Below are positions 27,583 to 36,913 of a stretch of DNA of 64,000 nt, piece by piece. How positions within the stretch are numbered: the stretch's first letter is position 1; the number at the start of each line of letters is the position of its first letter. The notes under the pieces are model-generated. The model was not told the origin of the DNA. It searched no databases and worked only from the letters and a program-made list of their open reading frames with translations. The DNA comes from Brevundimonas variabilis (lineage in GTDB: Bacteria; Pseudomonadota; Alphaproteobacteria; Caulobacterales; Caulobacteraceae): the NCBI RefSeq assembly GCF_014199945.1, contig NZ_JACHOR010000001.1, positions 1-64,000 on the forward strand. The letters run 5' to 3'. A program made the position numbers and the translations under genes.

Positions 27583-28224
27583 TCAGCCGGCCATTTGCCG
27601 ACGCTGGATATACAGCGCTGCGCCTCCGGCGAGGATCGTGCCAAACAGGATCATCGCCCATTCCGAGAGGGTGGGAATCGGCGCTGGCGCTCCGGCGTCG
27701 AGCACGACATTGTCGATCCGTTGAATATACGGGCCGGAATCATGGACCGTCTCGAAGTAAACTCGCACAGTTTGTCCAGCGTAGGCGCTCAAGTCGTAAG
27801 GGCCTCTTGTTTGGACGCTGTCCACGGGCTGATCGCCAGTGCGGGTGTATAGCGTCGTCAGCACGGCGTTGGCCGTGCTTCGAATTTGAAGAGAGCTGCG
27901 ATCGAGGGGGCCGCCCCCGCTGCTGGAAGTGCCAAGGGAAAGAGTGAGGGCGCCGGGCCCCGCAGGTAGCGTTACGGTTTGGTACAAGCCGCAAGTTGAT
28001 GGTCCAAACGCGCTTGATCGCGCATGTCCACCTGTGACGCCGGGCACCACGTCGCTAGACCACGAGTATGTGCAGTTTGCCCCTGCATCTAGCGTCCAGC
28101 CGGTCAGGTCCGTATTGAAAGAACCATTGGTGATAATGTCGGCCGCATTGGCCGCTTGTGGAAACGCGATCAATGCCGCGGCACCAAAAGTCGCAATGGT
28201 TAAGCCGATAAATCTACGAACCAT
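27583..28224 (-). CDS. IPTL-CTERM sorting-domain protein with a carbohydrate-binding-like core
   Basis: 213 residues from the ATG at 28224, preceded by GGGGGAA. A signal peptide ending near AANAAD is followed by a beta-rich domain beginning ITNGSFNTDLTGWTLDAG, the opening seen in CBM-like and DUF642-like exported proteins. The C-terminus is an IPTL-CTERM tripartite signal: PIPTLSEWAMILF, a membrane helix and the basic tail YIQRRQMAG. Such tails are cut and sorted by exosortase-like systems; none is visible in this window. It probably ends on the cell surface. Confidence 0.85.
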   Translation of the reverse strand: MVRRFIGLTIATFGAAALIAFPQAANAADIITNGSFNTDLTGWTLDAGANCTYSWSSDVVPGVTGGHARSSAFGPSTCGLYQTVTLPAGPGALTLSLGTSSSGGGPLDRSSLQIRSTANAVLTTLYTRTGDQPVDSVQTRGPYDLSAYAGQTVRVYFETVHDSGPYIQRIDNVVLDAGAPAPIPTLSEWAMILFGTILAGGAALYIQRRQMAG

Positions 28225-28704
28225 GTTTCCCCCGGAACAAAAAACCACGGCACTGGCCGTCGCTTAAGTGTCGGTAACTGCGGTACCTTTCAGACGCAAG
28301 TGCCGCAGAAGATTTTCGTGCCGAGCATCAGCTAACGAGAGAATACGGCCAGGCTTGGCTATCTGACCGGCGCAAGTTTTTCGCTTAAGGCTGTCCGCTG
28401 GAACCGATGGTTTATTCGCCCAAGGCTGCCGTGGACCCGGCTTGGGAAGAGCTAGGAGCGGACCTGAAAACCGACGCCTCCGAACGTCCGCTACGGGTCG
28501 AGATCGGACATGACCTGGCAGGCGGAAAGCGGACATTCGGCGCATCGCCCGAAAGCGGACCTTCCGAACTGCCGAGTGGGCGAGCGCCATCCCGTTCCGG
28601 AGTGGGTTGGCCGGCATCCCCCACACTCCAGAACGGCGTTACGGGGTTTGCTGTTAAGCCATCACGGTCCGGGTCGGCTCAGGGTCATTCAATCATGACG
28701 CCGG
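28225..28704. other. Gene-free region with degenerate repeat sequence
   Basis: 480 bases between the IPTL-CTERM start and the ABC/M1 gene stop. Frames here have atypical composition and no ribosome sites. The stretch from about 28480 to 28580 holds a 21-base sequence that recurs exactly at 53507-53527 and several AAAGCGGAC-like words. It reads as a decayed intergenic repeat. Confidence 0.6.
28495..28515 (+). repeat. 21-bp dispersed repeat, copy A
   Basis: GGGTCGAGATCGGACATGAC plus C. The same 21 bases occur inverted at 53507-53527, and similarity extends about 12 bases past the match with two mismatches. It sits in a gene-free stretch. Confidence 0.7.
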
Positions 28705-31700
28705 TCAGTCCAGCGCCTTCACATTGTCGTCCGAGTTGCGGTCGATCCATTTGTTGTAGGGATCGACGCCGGCGAAGGCGGGCTTCTCGTCCGTCACGAA
28801 GCGGAACACCTGGGTGCCGCTGCGCAGTTGGCGACGCTGGAAGGCCATGACGCTGGTTTCGTCGAAGGCCTTCTTGCCGGGCTCGGCGCTGAACAGGCCG
28901 ATGTCGAAGGTCTCGTTCAGCGGGCTTTCGGTCTCCTCGCCCTTTCCGTCAGCATAGAGTTTGCGCGCCTCGACCGTGATGGCGACGTCCCACTTGCCGT
29001 TGGGCAGGCGACGGGTGGTCGTGTCGGTGACCTTCACGTCATACAGGGTGATCCGCTCCATCAGGTCGGTGATCAGCGCCTGTTTTTCCGCCGGGGCATT
29101 GGCCCGCAGCGCCGCCACCAGATCCAGCGAACGCGGATAGGGCGCGCCCTTGAAGGCATGGGCCGCGATCAGCGAGCGCAGGGCGGTGTTGACGGCCGCC
29201 TCACCAAGCTGGTCCCGCAGCAGATACATGACCGATCCGCCCTTCTGGTAGTGGATATAGCCCTGGTTTTCGACCCGATAGAGCGGCAGCTCTTCCAGCC
29301 GTTCCGTTCCGCGCGAGCGCAGATAGTTGTCCAGCTCGTACTTCAGGAACCGGCGGATATTGTCCGGGCCATAGGTCTTCTCCATGACCATCAGGGCCGA
29401 GTACTGGGCCAGGGTTTCCGACAGGCTGGTCGAGCCCTGCATGTCGGCCCCGACGATCTGGTGCGCCCACCACTGGTGCCCGAGTTCGTGGGCGGTGACA
29501 TAGGTAACGTAGTCGATCTTTTCGGGATTGCGGAAGTCGGCGATGAATCCGAGGTTTTCGGAATAGGGCATGGTGTTCGCAAAGGCCTGGGCGAACTGGC
29601 CATAGGGGAACTCGATGATCCGGGCCTGGCGGAACTGATAGGGCCCGAACGCAGGCTGGTAGTAGTCCAGACCGGCCTTCAACGCCGCGATCATCCGCGG
29701 GACGTTCCGCTCGTGGCCGGGCTGGTAATAGACGGCCAGATCAATGCCCTTGTAGGTCTCCTGTTCGACCTCATAGGCCGCCGACTGCACCGAGAAGAAA
29801 TGCAGGATCGGAGCCTCGGTGACGAAACGGGCCGTCCGGCGGTCGCCGGTCGTGACGTCCGAAACCTTGTAGCCCGGCGCGATCGGGGTCTGGTCGGCCA
29901 CCGTGGTGACCGTGATGTCGGCCGTGACCCAGTCGGCTCCGATATAGTTCTTGCCCTGGGCGGTCGTGTCCTCGAGCTTTGCCATCCGCAGCTCGGCGGG
30001 CAGGCCGAATTTGCGCCGCTTGGTCCGGTCGCTCAGCAGGCCGTCACGGCTCATGCCGATCTGGGGCGCGAAGGCCGAGTTGTTCAGGAAGGTACCGTTG
30101 TCGACCAGATTGGTCGTGGCACCGCTGTTCGGGAAGCCCTTCTGGGTCAGCTCGGTCTCGAAGGTCACGGTGCGTCGCTCGCCCGGGGCCATGGGCGTGG
30201 CGAAACGATAGATGCGGTAATCGAACCGTTCCCACTCGCGGGCCATCTCGGCACCCTGCACGTCCAGCCGGGTCATCTGCAGGTCACTGTCGAGCCAGCG
30301 CAGGTGCATCTCGCCCAGCGGAGCCCCCGTCCGGTTCTCGATCAGATAGCTGCCCCTGGTGACCAGTCGCGGCGTGTGCGGGTCGAGATCGAGGTCCAGC
30401 TTGACGCTGACGATCGACGGCTGGGGTGTGTCCTCGAACCGAAGCAGGGTCTTTTCGTAGTCTGCCTGCAGCGTCTCGTTCCAGTCGCGGGTGCGATAGT
30501 CGTTCCAGACGTTGGTGTTGACGAAGATGAACCCACCCAGCCCGATGAAGGCCAGCAGCGAAACCGCTGCAAGCGCACCTGCCGGGCCCATCAGACGGCG
30601 CGGCAACCGCTTCAGCCGGGGCAGGAAGCGCGTTTCGGTGCCCCGTCGCCAAAGGCCATAGGTGATGACCATCAGGATGACGGCAAAGGCGGTCCAGTAG
30701 GCCGTCAGCCAGTTGGCGGCCGTCCCGAAATCGCCGCGGCCGTTCATGTCCGAAAGCGGCACGGCCGGCGTCGATCCGTAGCGGTACAGGATGTGGTCGA
30801 AGCCGAGATTGGCCAGCACCAGGGTCGTGATCAGATAGACGACCATGATCGCCCAGCCGACGAACTTGTTCGGCGACATCGCCTGGATGAAGATCGCGAG
30901 GATGGCCAGCAGGGCGTAGCTGATCGCCTCGGGGAGCACATACCAGAACAGGTATTTGTCGAGCTCCAGCCCGACCTCGCCCTTGTAGAGCTGAACGGCA
31001 ATGCCGGACAGGGTGGCGATGACCAGAGTCGCGACCAGCACCAGCGTCAGGCCCAGAACCTTGGGCACCAGGAAGGTCCAGTCGGGGGTCGAGGTCGCAT
31101 CGACGATCTCGTGGGTACGACGCTCCTTGTCGCGCCAGACCAGCTCGCCGGCATAGTAGATGGCGACGATGATCGAGACGATGCCGAAGGCTCCGCTCAG
31201 GAGCTGGATGACCGAACGGGTCACCAGCAGGGTCGGAGCCCCGAAGATCTCGCCCGCGAACAGCAGCGCTCCGACGGCATTGAACGCCCCCAGCACCATC
31301 AGCACGGCAAAGGCCGGGCTCTTGAAGATCAGGGCCATCTCGAATCCGGTCCGCTTGCGCAGCTGGGTCCAGCCGGCGGCGAGGCCATAGCTCGGTGCCG
31401 GCAGCGGGCCGGTCGAGACAGGGGTGGCGGCATCCTTCTCGGCCAGGGCGCGCAGCTTCTCGGTCTTGCGCAGCTTGGCACCGCGTGTGGCCGGGCGGTA
31501 CAGCAGATAGGCAGCCGCCAGGAACAGGACACCGACCCCGGTCCAGATCAGGCGATTGTAAAGCAGTACGCCTTCCATTGCCGGCATCAGCGTGTTGCGC
31601 TCGGCAGGGGTCCAGTAGCGGGTCACCTCACCGAAGGCCGACAGGCCGAACGGCTCCAGCCAGGCCAGGATGTCGCGAAACTCGGGTCGGTCCAGCGACG

Positions 31701-32280
31701 ACGTGAGCGTCAGATAGACGATGAAGAAGGCCACCACACCGACATAGGTCGCCATCATCGAGCGGGTGACCGTCGCCAGGGCAAAGAAGATCGCCGAGGT
31801 CAGGAAGACCGCCGGCAGGCCCAGCACCAGATAGGCAAAGGCATAGTGGTCGGGCCGGAACGCGCCGATCGTCTCGCGGTCCACCCAGGGCATCAGGGTG
31901 CCCAGCACCGTCCCGATGGACACGCTGAAGAAACACAGGGCCACGGCCGCAAACGCTCCGAGGAACCGCCCGTACAGATAGTCGAACTTCGTCAGCTGGC
32001 TGGCCTGGATCATGGGCCCGAAGCCGGACGTCGCATCACGCGCCACGACATTGGCCACGATGGCGGTCGTCGCCAGCATGAAGAAGACGGCCATGATCAT
32101 GTGGGTGATGGCCAGGGAGAACGGCGAGTTCAGGTTCGTATTGCCCCCGCCCCCGATCGAGATGTTCTCGCCGGCGGCCACCAGGCCAAAGCCCAGCAGG
32201 CCGAACAGGATGGCGATGACCCAGAAGGCCGGCTGGCGCAGCTGGTAGCGGAATTCGAAGGCGGCGACCTTGGCGAACAT
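28705..32280 (-). CDS. ABC-2 type permease fused to an M1-like aminopeptidase
   Basis: 1191 residues. The first half holds two ABC-2 permease modules with about 12 helices (the first from FRYQLRQPAFWVIAILFG). The second half is a zinc aminopeptidase of M1 type with HELGHQWWAHQ at 931-941 and the probable third ligand E955 in LSETLAQYSAL. The usual GAMEN exopeptidase motif is not visible; the equivalent place reads MPYSENLGF. The peptidase should lie outside the inner membrane after the last helix. It is followed 16 bases downstream, on the same strand and earlier in transcription order, by its ATPase gene (32297-33178), so the two make an ABC exporter. Such fusions occur in Caulobacter, Xanthomonas and Bacteroidetes, with no known substrate. 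Confidence 0.9.
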   Translation of the reverse strand: MFAKVAAFEFRYQLRQPAFWVIAILFGLLGFGLVAAGENISIGGGGNTNLNSPFSLAITHMIMAVFFMLATTAIVANVVARDATSGFGPMIQASQLTKFDYLYGRFLGAFAAVALCFFSVSIGTVLGTLMPWVDRETIGAFRPDHYAFAYLVLGLPAVFLTSAIFFALATVTRSMMATYVGVVAFFIVYLTLTSSLDRPEFRDILAWLEPFGLSAFGEVTRYWTPAERNTLMPAMEGVLLYNRLIWTGVGVLFLAAAYLLYRPATRGAKLRKTEKLRALAEKDAATPVSTGPLPAPSYGLAAGWTQLRKRTGFEMALIFKSPAFAVLMVLGAFNAVGALLFAGEIFGAPTLLVTRSVIQLLSGAFGIVSIIVAIYYAGELVWRDKERRTHEIVDATSTPDWTFLVPKVLGLTLVLVATLVIATLSGIAVQLYKGEVGLELDKYLFWYVLPEAISYALLAILAIFIQAMSPNKFVGWAIMVVYLITTLVLANLGFDHILYRYGSTPAVPLSDMNGRGDFGTAANWLTAYWTAFAVILMVITYGLWRRGTETRFLPRLKRLPRRLMGPAGALAAVSLLAFIGLGGFIFVNTNVWNDYRTRDWNETLQADYEKTLLRFEDTPQPSIVSVKLDLDLDPHTPRLVTRGSYLIENRTGAPLGEMHLRWLDSDLQMTRLDVQGAEMAREWERFDYRIYRFATPMAPGERRTVTFETELTQKGFPNSGATTNLVDNGTFLNNSAFAPQIGMSRDGLLSDRTKRRKFGLPAELRMAKLEDTTAQGKNYIGADWVTADITVTTVADQTPIAPGYKVSDVTTGDRRTARFVTEAPILHFFSVQSAAYEVEQETYKGIDLAVYYQPGHERNVPRMIAALKAGLDYYQPAFGPYQFRQARIIEFPYGQFAQAFANTMPYSENLGFIADFRNPEKIDYVTYVTAHELGHQWWAHQIVGADMQGSTSLSETLAQYSALMVMEKTYGPDNIRRFLKYELDNYLRSRGTERLEELPLYRVENQGYIHYQKGGSVMYLLRDQLGEAAVNTALRSLIAAHAFKGAPYPRSLDLVAALRANAPAEKQALITDLMERITLYDVKVTDTTTRRLPNGKWDVAITVEARKLYADGKGEETESPLNETFDIGLFSAEPGKKAFDETSVMAFQRRQLRSGTQVFRFVTDEKPAFAGVDPYNKWIDRNSDDNVKALD

Positions 32281-32296
32281 GGTGCTGTTCCCCGGA

Positions 32297-33178
32297 TCAG
32301 GCCGCGACGCGGCGCGAGGCGCTCAGCGTCGAGAAATAGACGTCTTCCAGGCCGCCGGAGACCGGCTCGAACCCTTCGCCCGGACGGCGATCGGACAGGA
32401 CGTGGATGACCGTTCGGCCCGCGAACAGACGGGTGGAGATGACCTCGAACCGGGCGCGGTGATCCTCCAGCGCCTCCTTGTCGATGGCCTTGCGCCAGAC
32501 CCGGCCCTCCATCCGCTGCATCAGGTCGGCGGGCGCCCCTTCCAGCTGGATCTTGCCGGCGGCCAGCACCGCCATGCGGGGGCAGAGGTCGGCCACGTCC
32601 TCGACGATGTGGGTCGACAGGATGATCACCACCTGCTCGCCGATCTCGGCCAGCAGGTTCAGGAAGCGGTTGCGTTCCTCGGGATCGAGGCCCGCCGTCG
32701 GCTCATCGACGATGATCAGCTTCGGATTGCCGATCAGGGCCTGGGCGATCCCGAACCGCTGGCGCATGCCGCCCGAGAAGCCCGCCAGGGCCTTCTTGCG
32801 CACGGGCCAGAGATTGACCTGGTTCAGCAGGCTGTCGACCGTGTCCTTGCGATCCTTGCCCGAGGCAATGCCCTTGAGCACCGCCATGTGATCCAGCATG
32901 TCGTAGGCCGACACGCGCGGATAGACGCCGAAATCCTGGGGCAGATAGCCAAGGGTCCGGCGCAGCTTCTCGGGCTCCTTGATGACGTCGATGCCATCGA
33001 AATCGATCGCGCCCGAGGTCGGGGTCTGCAGGGTCGCGATCGAGCGCATCAGCGTCGACTTGCCCGCACCATTGGGGCCCAGCAGGCCGAACATGCCGCG
33101 CGGCACCTCCAGGCTGACATCGTCCAGCGCCCGGGTGCCATTTCCATAGACGTGGACGAGATTCTTGATCGACAGCAT
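32297..33178 (-). CDS. ABC transporter ATP-binding protein
   Basis: 293 residues, CcmA/DrrA type. Walker A is GPNGAGKST, the signature is FSGGMRQRFGIAQALIGNPKLIIVDEPTAGLDP in parts, with the D-loop and H-loop (STHIVEDVADLC) intact. It is transcribed first, before the permease-aminopeptidase gene, and supplies the ATPase for that exporter. It shows the extended C-terminal tail common to such half-size ABC proteins. Confidence 0.95.
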   Translation of the reverse strand: MLSIKNLVHVYGNGTRALDDVSLEVPRGMFGLLGPNGAGKSTLMRSIATLQTPTSGAIDFDGIDVIKEPEKLRRTLGYLPQDFGVYPRVSAYDMLDHMAVLKGIASGKDRKDTVDSLLNQVNLWPVRKKALAGFSGGMRQRFGIAQALIGNPKLIIVDEPTAGLDPEERNRFLNLLAEIGEQVVIILSTHIVEDVADLCPRMAVLAAGKIQLEGAPADLMQRMEGRVWRKAIDKEALEDHRARFEVISTRLFAGRTVIHVLSDRRPGEGFEPVSGGLEDVYFSTLSASRRVAA

Positions 33179-33244
33179 GACAGCCCCCTGCGTAAGTCAA
33201 GGAACCTTGTCAGTGGCGACTGCCCACCGCAAGTTACCGATCGT

Positions 33245-33652
33245 TTAGAACTCGACGGCCCGTTCGCCCCTCAGTCGGCCGTCCATGCTTTCGAAGGTGT
33301 CGAGCCCGGTCTTCCGGAACCGCGCGAGCACCCGGTCGCCGGGGCCCAGCAGTTCGAAACCGCCGACGACGGGTCGCCAGATCGACCCCTCCCTCAGCGA
33401 CGGCACGGCGCAGCGTTCGACGCTCGCCTGATGGCCCACACCCGCTTTCAGGGCGCTGAGGGCAATCCGGCAGACCGTGTCGCCGTCTCGGATCGACCAC
33501 AGGCCATAGATGTCGTCGACCGCCGCCACCGTCCTGACCGCAGGTGTTTGGGACGGCATGGGCGTATCCTCGGCTGTGCATGCGATCGCCGGACTGGCCA
33601 TCGCTAGGATGGCGACGACCACGGCGCGCGGGTGTTTCAGTCCAGATGTCAT
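33245..33652 (-). CDS. AprI/Inh-family metalloprotease inhibitor
   Basis: 135 residues from the ATG at 33652 (GGAG before it; the in-frame extension to 33709 has weaker support). A signal peptide precedes a small beta-barrel domain: IYGLWSIRDGDTVCRIAL, then ERCAVPSL, with the disulfide-forming cysteines typical of Inh proteins, and GGFELLGPGDRVLARF. Inh proteins sit in the periplasm and block serralysin-type proteases that escape before export. It is divergent from a type I secretion operon at 33806-36888, which matches the layout of protease secretion loci. Confidence 0.82.
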   Translation of the reverse strand: MTSGLKHPRAVVVAILAMASPAIACTAEDTPMPSQTPAVRTVAAVDDIYGLWSIRDGDTVCRIALSALKAGVGHQASVERCAVPSLREGSIWRPVVGGFELLGPGDRVLARFRKTGLDTFESMDGRLRGERAVEF

Positions 33653-33805
33653 CGTCTCGCTCCGGCCCGCCCCCCGCCTGACTATCCGCCGGCCGGCCCG
33701 CGCCCGCAAGCGCTGGCCTTCGACTAACGGTCCGCTAAGGATCGCGGTCTATCTAGGCGGGGTTGAAAAGGCTAAACTGCACGCTCAACGGAGCTGTCCT
33801 CGCAC

Positions 33806-35545
33806 GTGTTCGGCAATCTGCTTCCAACCCGACCGGGTACCGAACCCCTTGCCGAGGCGTTTCGCGCCTGTCGGGTGCATTTCGTCTGGGCCGCTGTGTT
33901 CAGTGCCCTCGTCAACATCCTGTACCTCGCACCGACCCTGTACATGATGCAGGTCTACGACCGCGTCGTGCCGACCGGCGGCATGGTCACACTGACACTC
34001 ATCACCGCCGTCGTGGTGTTCGCGCTGGGGACGCTCGCCGGGCTGGACTGGCTGAGGACCCGGCTGCTGGTACGCGCGGGGTTGAGGCTGGACCGCAAGC
34101 TGGCTTCGAAGGTCATGGCGCGGGTCGTGGACCTGCAGTCACGCCAGCCCGCCACCCAGGCGATGCGCGAGTTCGACAATGTCCGCGGTGCGGTGTCCGG
34201 ACAGGGCGCACTGGCCATCTTCGATGTGCCGTGGACACCGCTGTATCTGATCTGCTGCTTCCTGCTGCACCCCTGGCTGGGCGTTCTGACCCTGGTCGGG
34301 GCGACGATCCTGTTCGGCCTCGCAGTCCTGAACGAGCGGGATAGCCGGCCGCGCCTCAAGCGTGCCATCCAGTCGACCAATGCCGCCTATGCAGCCCAGG
34401 AAGGCGTCGCCGGCCAAACCGAAGTGGTCCGTGCCCTGGGCATGAAGCGGTCCAGCATCGCCCGCCAGATCGCCCAGCGCGAAGCTGCGACCGAACAGTA
34501 TGCCGACGCCCAGTTCACGGGCGGCAAATACACCGGCGTGATCAAATTCCTCCGTCTTGTGCTGCAATCCCTTGCCCTGGGGCTCGGAGCCTATCTGGCG
34601 GTGAAGAGCGAGATTTCGCCGGGTGCCATCATCGCCACCTCAGTCCTGCTGAGCCGGACCGTTGCCCCCATCGAGCTGCTGGTCGGGGCCTGGCCCTCGC
34701 TGACGCAGGCGGTGTCCAGCTGGAAGACCCTGACCGACCTGTTTGCCGATACGGCGGCAGTCGATCGCCCGCGCACCGCCCTGCCCGCCCCGGTCGGCAA
34801 GCTGGCCGTCGAACAGGTCAGCGTGCGGTTCCCCGAAACCGAAGCCCCCCAGCTGCGAGGCGTGTCCCTGACGCTCAATCCCGGACAGACGCTGGGCATC
34901 GTCGGGCCTTCGGGGTCGGGCAAGACGACTCTGGCGCGGGTCATCGCCGGCGCCCTGACCCCCACGACCGGAGCCATCCGTATCGACGGGGCCGACTATG
35001 CGGCACGCGATTCCGACGATCTGGCCCGCCACATCGGTTACCTGCCCCAGAACCCCAGCCTCTTCGCGGGTTCGGTCAAGGACAACATCTCAAGGTTTGC
35101 AGGCTCCGTTGGCGTGTCGCCGGCCGAGATCGACGCGCGCGCGGTCGCGGCCGCACAGGCTGCGGGGGCCCACGAGATTATCCTGAAACTGCCGCGCGCC
35201 TATGACACGGTGCTGGGCCCGTTCGGAGCCGGGGTTTCAGCCGGCCAGGCCCAGCGCATCGCCCTGGCCCGGGCTCTTTATGGTGATCCGGCCCTGCTGG
35301 TTCTGGACGAACCCAACTCCAACCTCGACGGAGATGGTGAAACCGCCCTGATGAGCGCGATCCTGAGCGCGGCTGCGCGCGGGGCCGCCGTCGTCATCGT
35401 CGCCCACCGGGCCGGCGTCCTGTCGCGCGTCGACCGCCTGCTGATGTTGCGCGACGGCGTCGTCCACGAGCAGGGCCCGCGCGAGGACGTCCTGGCCAAG
35501 GTGCGCGCCAATCCTGCGCCGGCCCCCGTCGGGCGGCCCTCATGA
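33806..35545 (+). CDS. Type I secretion system permease/ATPase (PrtD-like)
   Basis: 579 residues. An N-terminal membrane domain (about 5-6 helices) with the PrtD/HlyB family pattern 'APTLYMMQVYDRVVPTGG' is followed by an ABC domain: Walker A GPSGSGKTTLAR, SAGQAQRIALARALYGDPALL and DEPNSNLDGDGETAL. No C39 peptidase or CLD domain is present, so it is of the RTX/PrtD kind. It exports proteins straight across both membranes. The GTG start at 33806 is preceded by GGAG at some distance. The next gene overlaps by four bases. Confidence 0.92.
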   Translation: MFGNLLPTRPGTEPLAEAFRACRVHFVWAAVFSALVNILYLAPTLYMMQVYDRVVPTGGMVTLTLITAVVVFALGTLAGLDWLRTRLLVRAGLRLDRKLASKVMARVVDLQSRQPATQAMREFDNVRGAVSGQGALAIFDVPWTPLYLICCFLLHPWLGVLTLVGATILFGLAVLNERDSRPRLKRAIQSTNAAYAAQEGVAGQTEVVRALGMKRSSIARQIAQREAATEQYADAQFTGGKYTGVIKFLRLVLQSLALGLGAYLAVKSEISPGAIIATSVLLSRTVAPIELLVGAWPSLTQAVSSWKTLTDLFADTAAVDRPRTALPAPVGKLAVEQVSVRFPETEAPQLRGVSLTLNPGQTLGIVGPSGSGKTTLARVIAGALTPTTGAIRIDGADYAARDSDDLARHIGYLPQNPSLFAGSVKDNISRFAGSVGVSPAEIDARAVAAAQAAGAHEIILKLPRAYDTVLGPFGAGVSAGQAQRIALARALYGDPALLVLDEPNSNLDGDGETALMSAILSAAARGAAVVIVAHRAGVLSRVDRLLMLRDGVVHEQGPREDVLAKVRANPAPAPVGRPS

Positions 35546-36888
35546 CCGATCTTTCGGCCCCCGCCAGCGCCCAGCCGGGACCTTCGGAAAAGCTGGACTC
35601 GCCAAGGGGTGAACTGCGGCTTGGCGCCGTGATCATCGGCCTGTTCTTTGTCCTGTTCCTCGGCTGGGCCGCGATTGCGCCGCTTGACGCCGGAGCCTTC
35701 GCCCAGGGCTCGATCGCCGTGTCCGGCAACCGTCAGGCCGTCCAGCATCGTGAAGGCGGCACGGTCACGTCCCTGAGCGTGGCCGAGGGCGACCGGGTCC
35801 GTCAGGGTCAGGTTCTGATCGAACTGTCGTCCGGCGAACTGCGCGCCACCGAGCGCGGCGTGACCGGCCAGGTCTTTGCCCTGCTGGCTCAGCGGTCGCG
35901 GATGATCGCCGAACGCGACGGCCTGCGCAGCATCCCGGTTCCGCCCGAGTTCGCCGACCTGTCCCCCGAGGACCAGCTGCTGGCCGACGAGGCCCTGCGC
36001 CTGCAACGGCTCCAGTTCGGGGCCCGGGGCACCAGCCGCGCGACAGAGACCGGCGTGCTGGGCCAGCGCACGGCCCAGCTGAACCAGCAGATCATCGGGC
36101 TCGAGCGCCAGATCGCCGCCAACATCGAACAGCGTCGCCTGATCGAGGAAGAAACCAACGGCATGCGCGAACTGGCCGCCAAGGGTTTCGCTCCCCAGAA
36201 CCGCGTGCGTGCGCTGGAACGCAACGCCGCGGCCCTCGACGGCGAGCAGGGCTCCCTGCGCGCCGAGGTCGCCCGCATCCGCGACGCGATCGGCCAGACC
36301 CGGCTGGAGACGGTCGGCGTCTCGACCAAACTCTACGAGGACGTCGCCGAGCAGCTGCGCACCGTCGAGATCCAGCTGAACGAGCTCCAGCCGCAACTGG
36401 CCCAGCTGCGCCGCCAGATCGCCAGCAGCCGGATCGTCGCCCCCGCCACCGGCCAGGTGCTGGGTCTTTCGGTGTTCACCGAGGGTGGTGTGATCCAGCC
36501 AGGCCAGACCCTGATGGAGATCGTGCCGGACAATGCGTCCCAGGTGATCGTCGCCTCGATCAATCCGGCCGATATCGACAACCTGCAGGTCGGGCTCGAG
36601 ACTGAGGTCAAGTTCCCCGGCTTGCGCGAACGCAACCCGCCGATCCTGCGCGGCGAGGTCACCCGCGTCGCGGCCGACGCCATCACGCCCGAAGGTGCCG
36701 AACAGAGCCAGTTTCGCGTCGAGATCGTCGTGCCGCCGTCCGAGCTGGAAAAGCTGGGCCGCTCCGCCGACGCCATCCGGCCGGGCATGCCGGTCGAGAT
36801 CGTCATCGTCCTGAAGAAGCGGACCGCCCTCGACTATCTGATCGAACCCCTCACCCGCAGCCTCTGGCGCACGGGGTCGGAGCAGTAG
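35542..36888 (+). CDS. Type I secretion membrane-fusion protein (HlyD/PrtE family)
   Basis: 448 residues, one membrane helix at about 27-47 (LGAVIIGLFFVLFLGWAAIAP). It then has the biotinyl-lipoyl-like hairpin of HlyD proteins (VQHREGGTVTSLSVAEGDRV), a long coiled-coil stretch (about 90-280), and the beta-barrel end with ILRGEVTRVAADAI and RPGMPVEIVIVLKKRTALDYLIEPL. It links the inner membrane pump to an outer membrane TolC, which is not in this window. ATGA overlap with the ATPase gene shows an operon. Confidence 0.94.
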   Translation: MTDLSAPASAQPGPSEKLDSPRGELRLGAVIIGLFFVLFLGWAAIAPLDAGAFAQGSIAVSGNRQAVQHREGGTVTSLSVAEGDRVRQGQVLIELSSGELRATERGVTGQVFALLAQRSRMIAERDGLRSIPVPPEFADLSPEDQLLADEALRLQRLQFGARGTSRATETGVLGQRTAQLNQQIIGLERQIAANIEQRRLIEEETNGMRELAAKGFAPQNRVRALERNAAALDGEQGSLRAEVARIRDAIGQTRLETVGVSTKLYEDVAEQLRTVEIQLNELQPQLAQLRRQIASSRIVAPATGQVLGLSVFTEGGVIQPGQTLMEIVPDNASQVIVASINPADIDNLQVGLETEVKFPGLRERNPPILRGEVTRVAADAITPEGAEQSQFRVEIVVPPSELEKLGRSADAIRPGMPVEIVIVLKKRTALDYLIEPLTRSLWRTGSEQ

Positions 36889-36913
36889 GCATCATCCGAG
36901 AGGTGGCCAACTC

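Noticed and set aside
28264..28626. 120-codon minus-strand frame
   Set aside because: It runs through the decayed repeat sequence and shows no conserved protein features.
28828..32409. Very long plus-strand frame opposite the permease-aminopeptidase gene
   Set aside because: Antisense shadow of a codon-biased gene; it is rich in Arg, Gly, Asp, Gln and His in a way seen in reverse-complement frames and has no domain.
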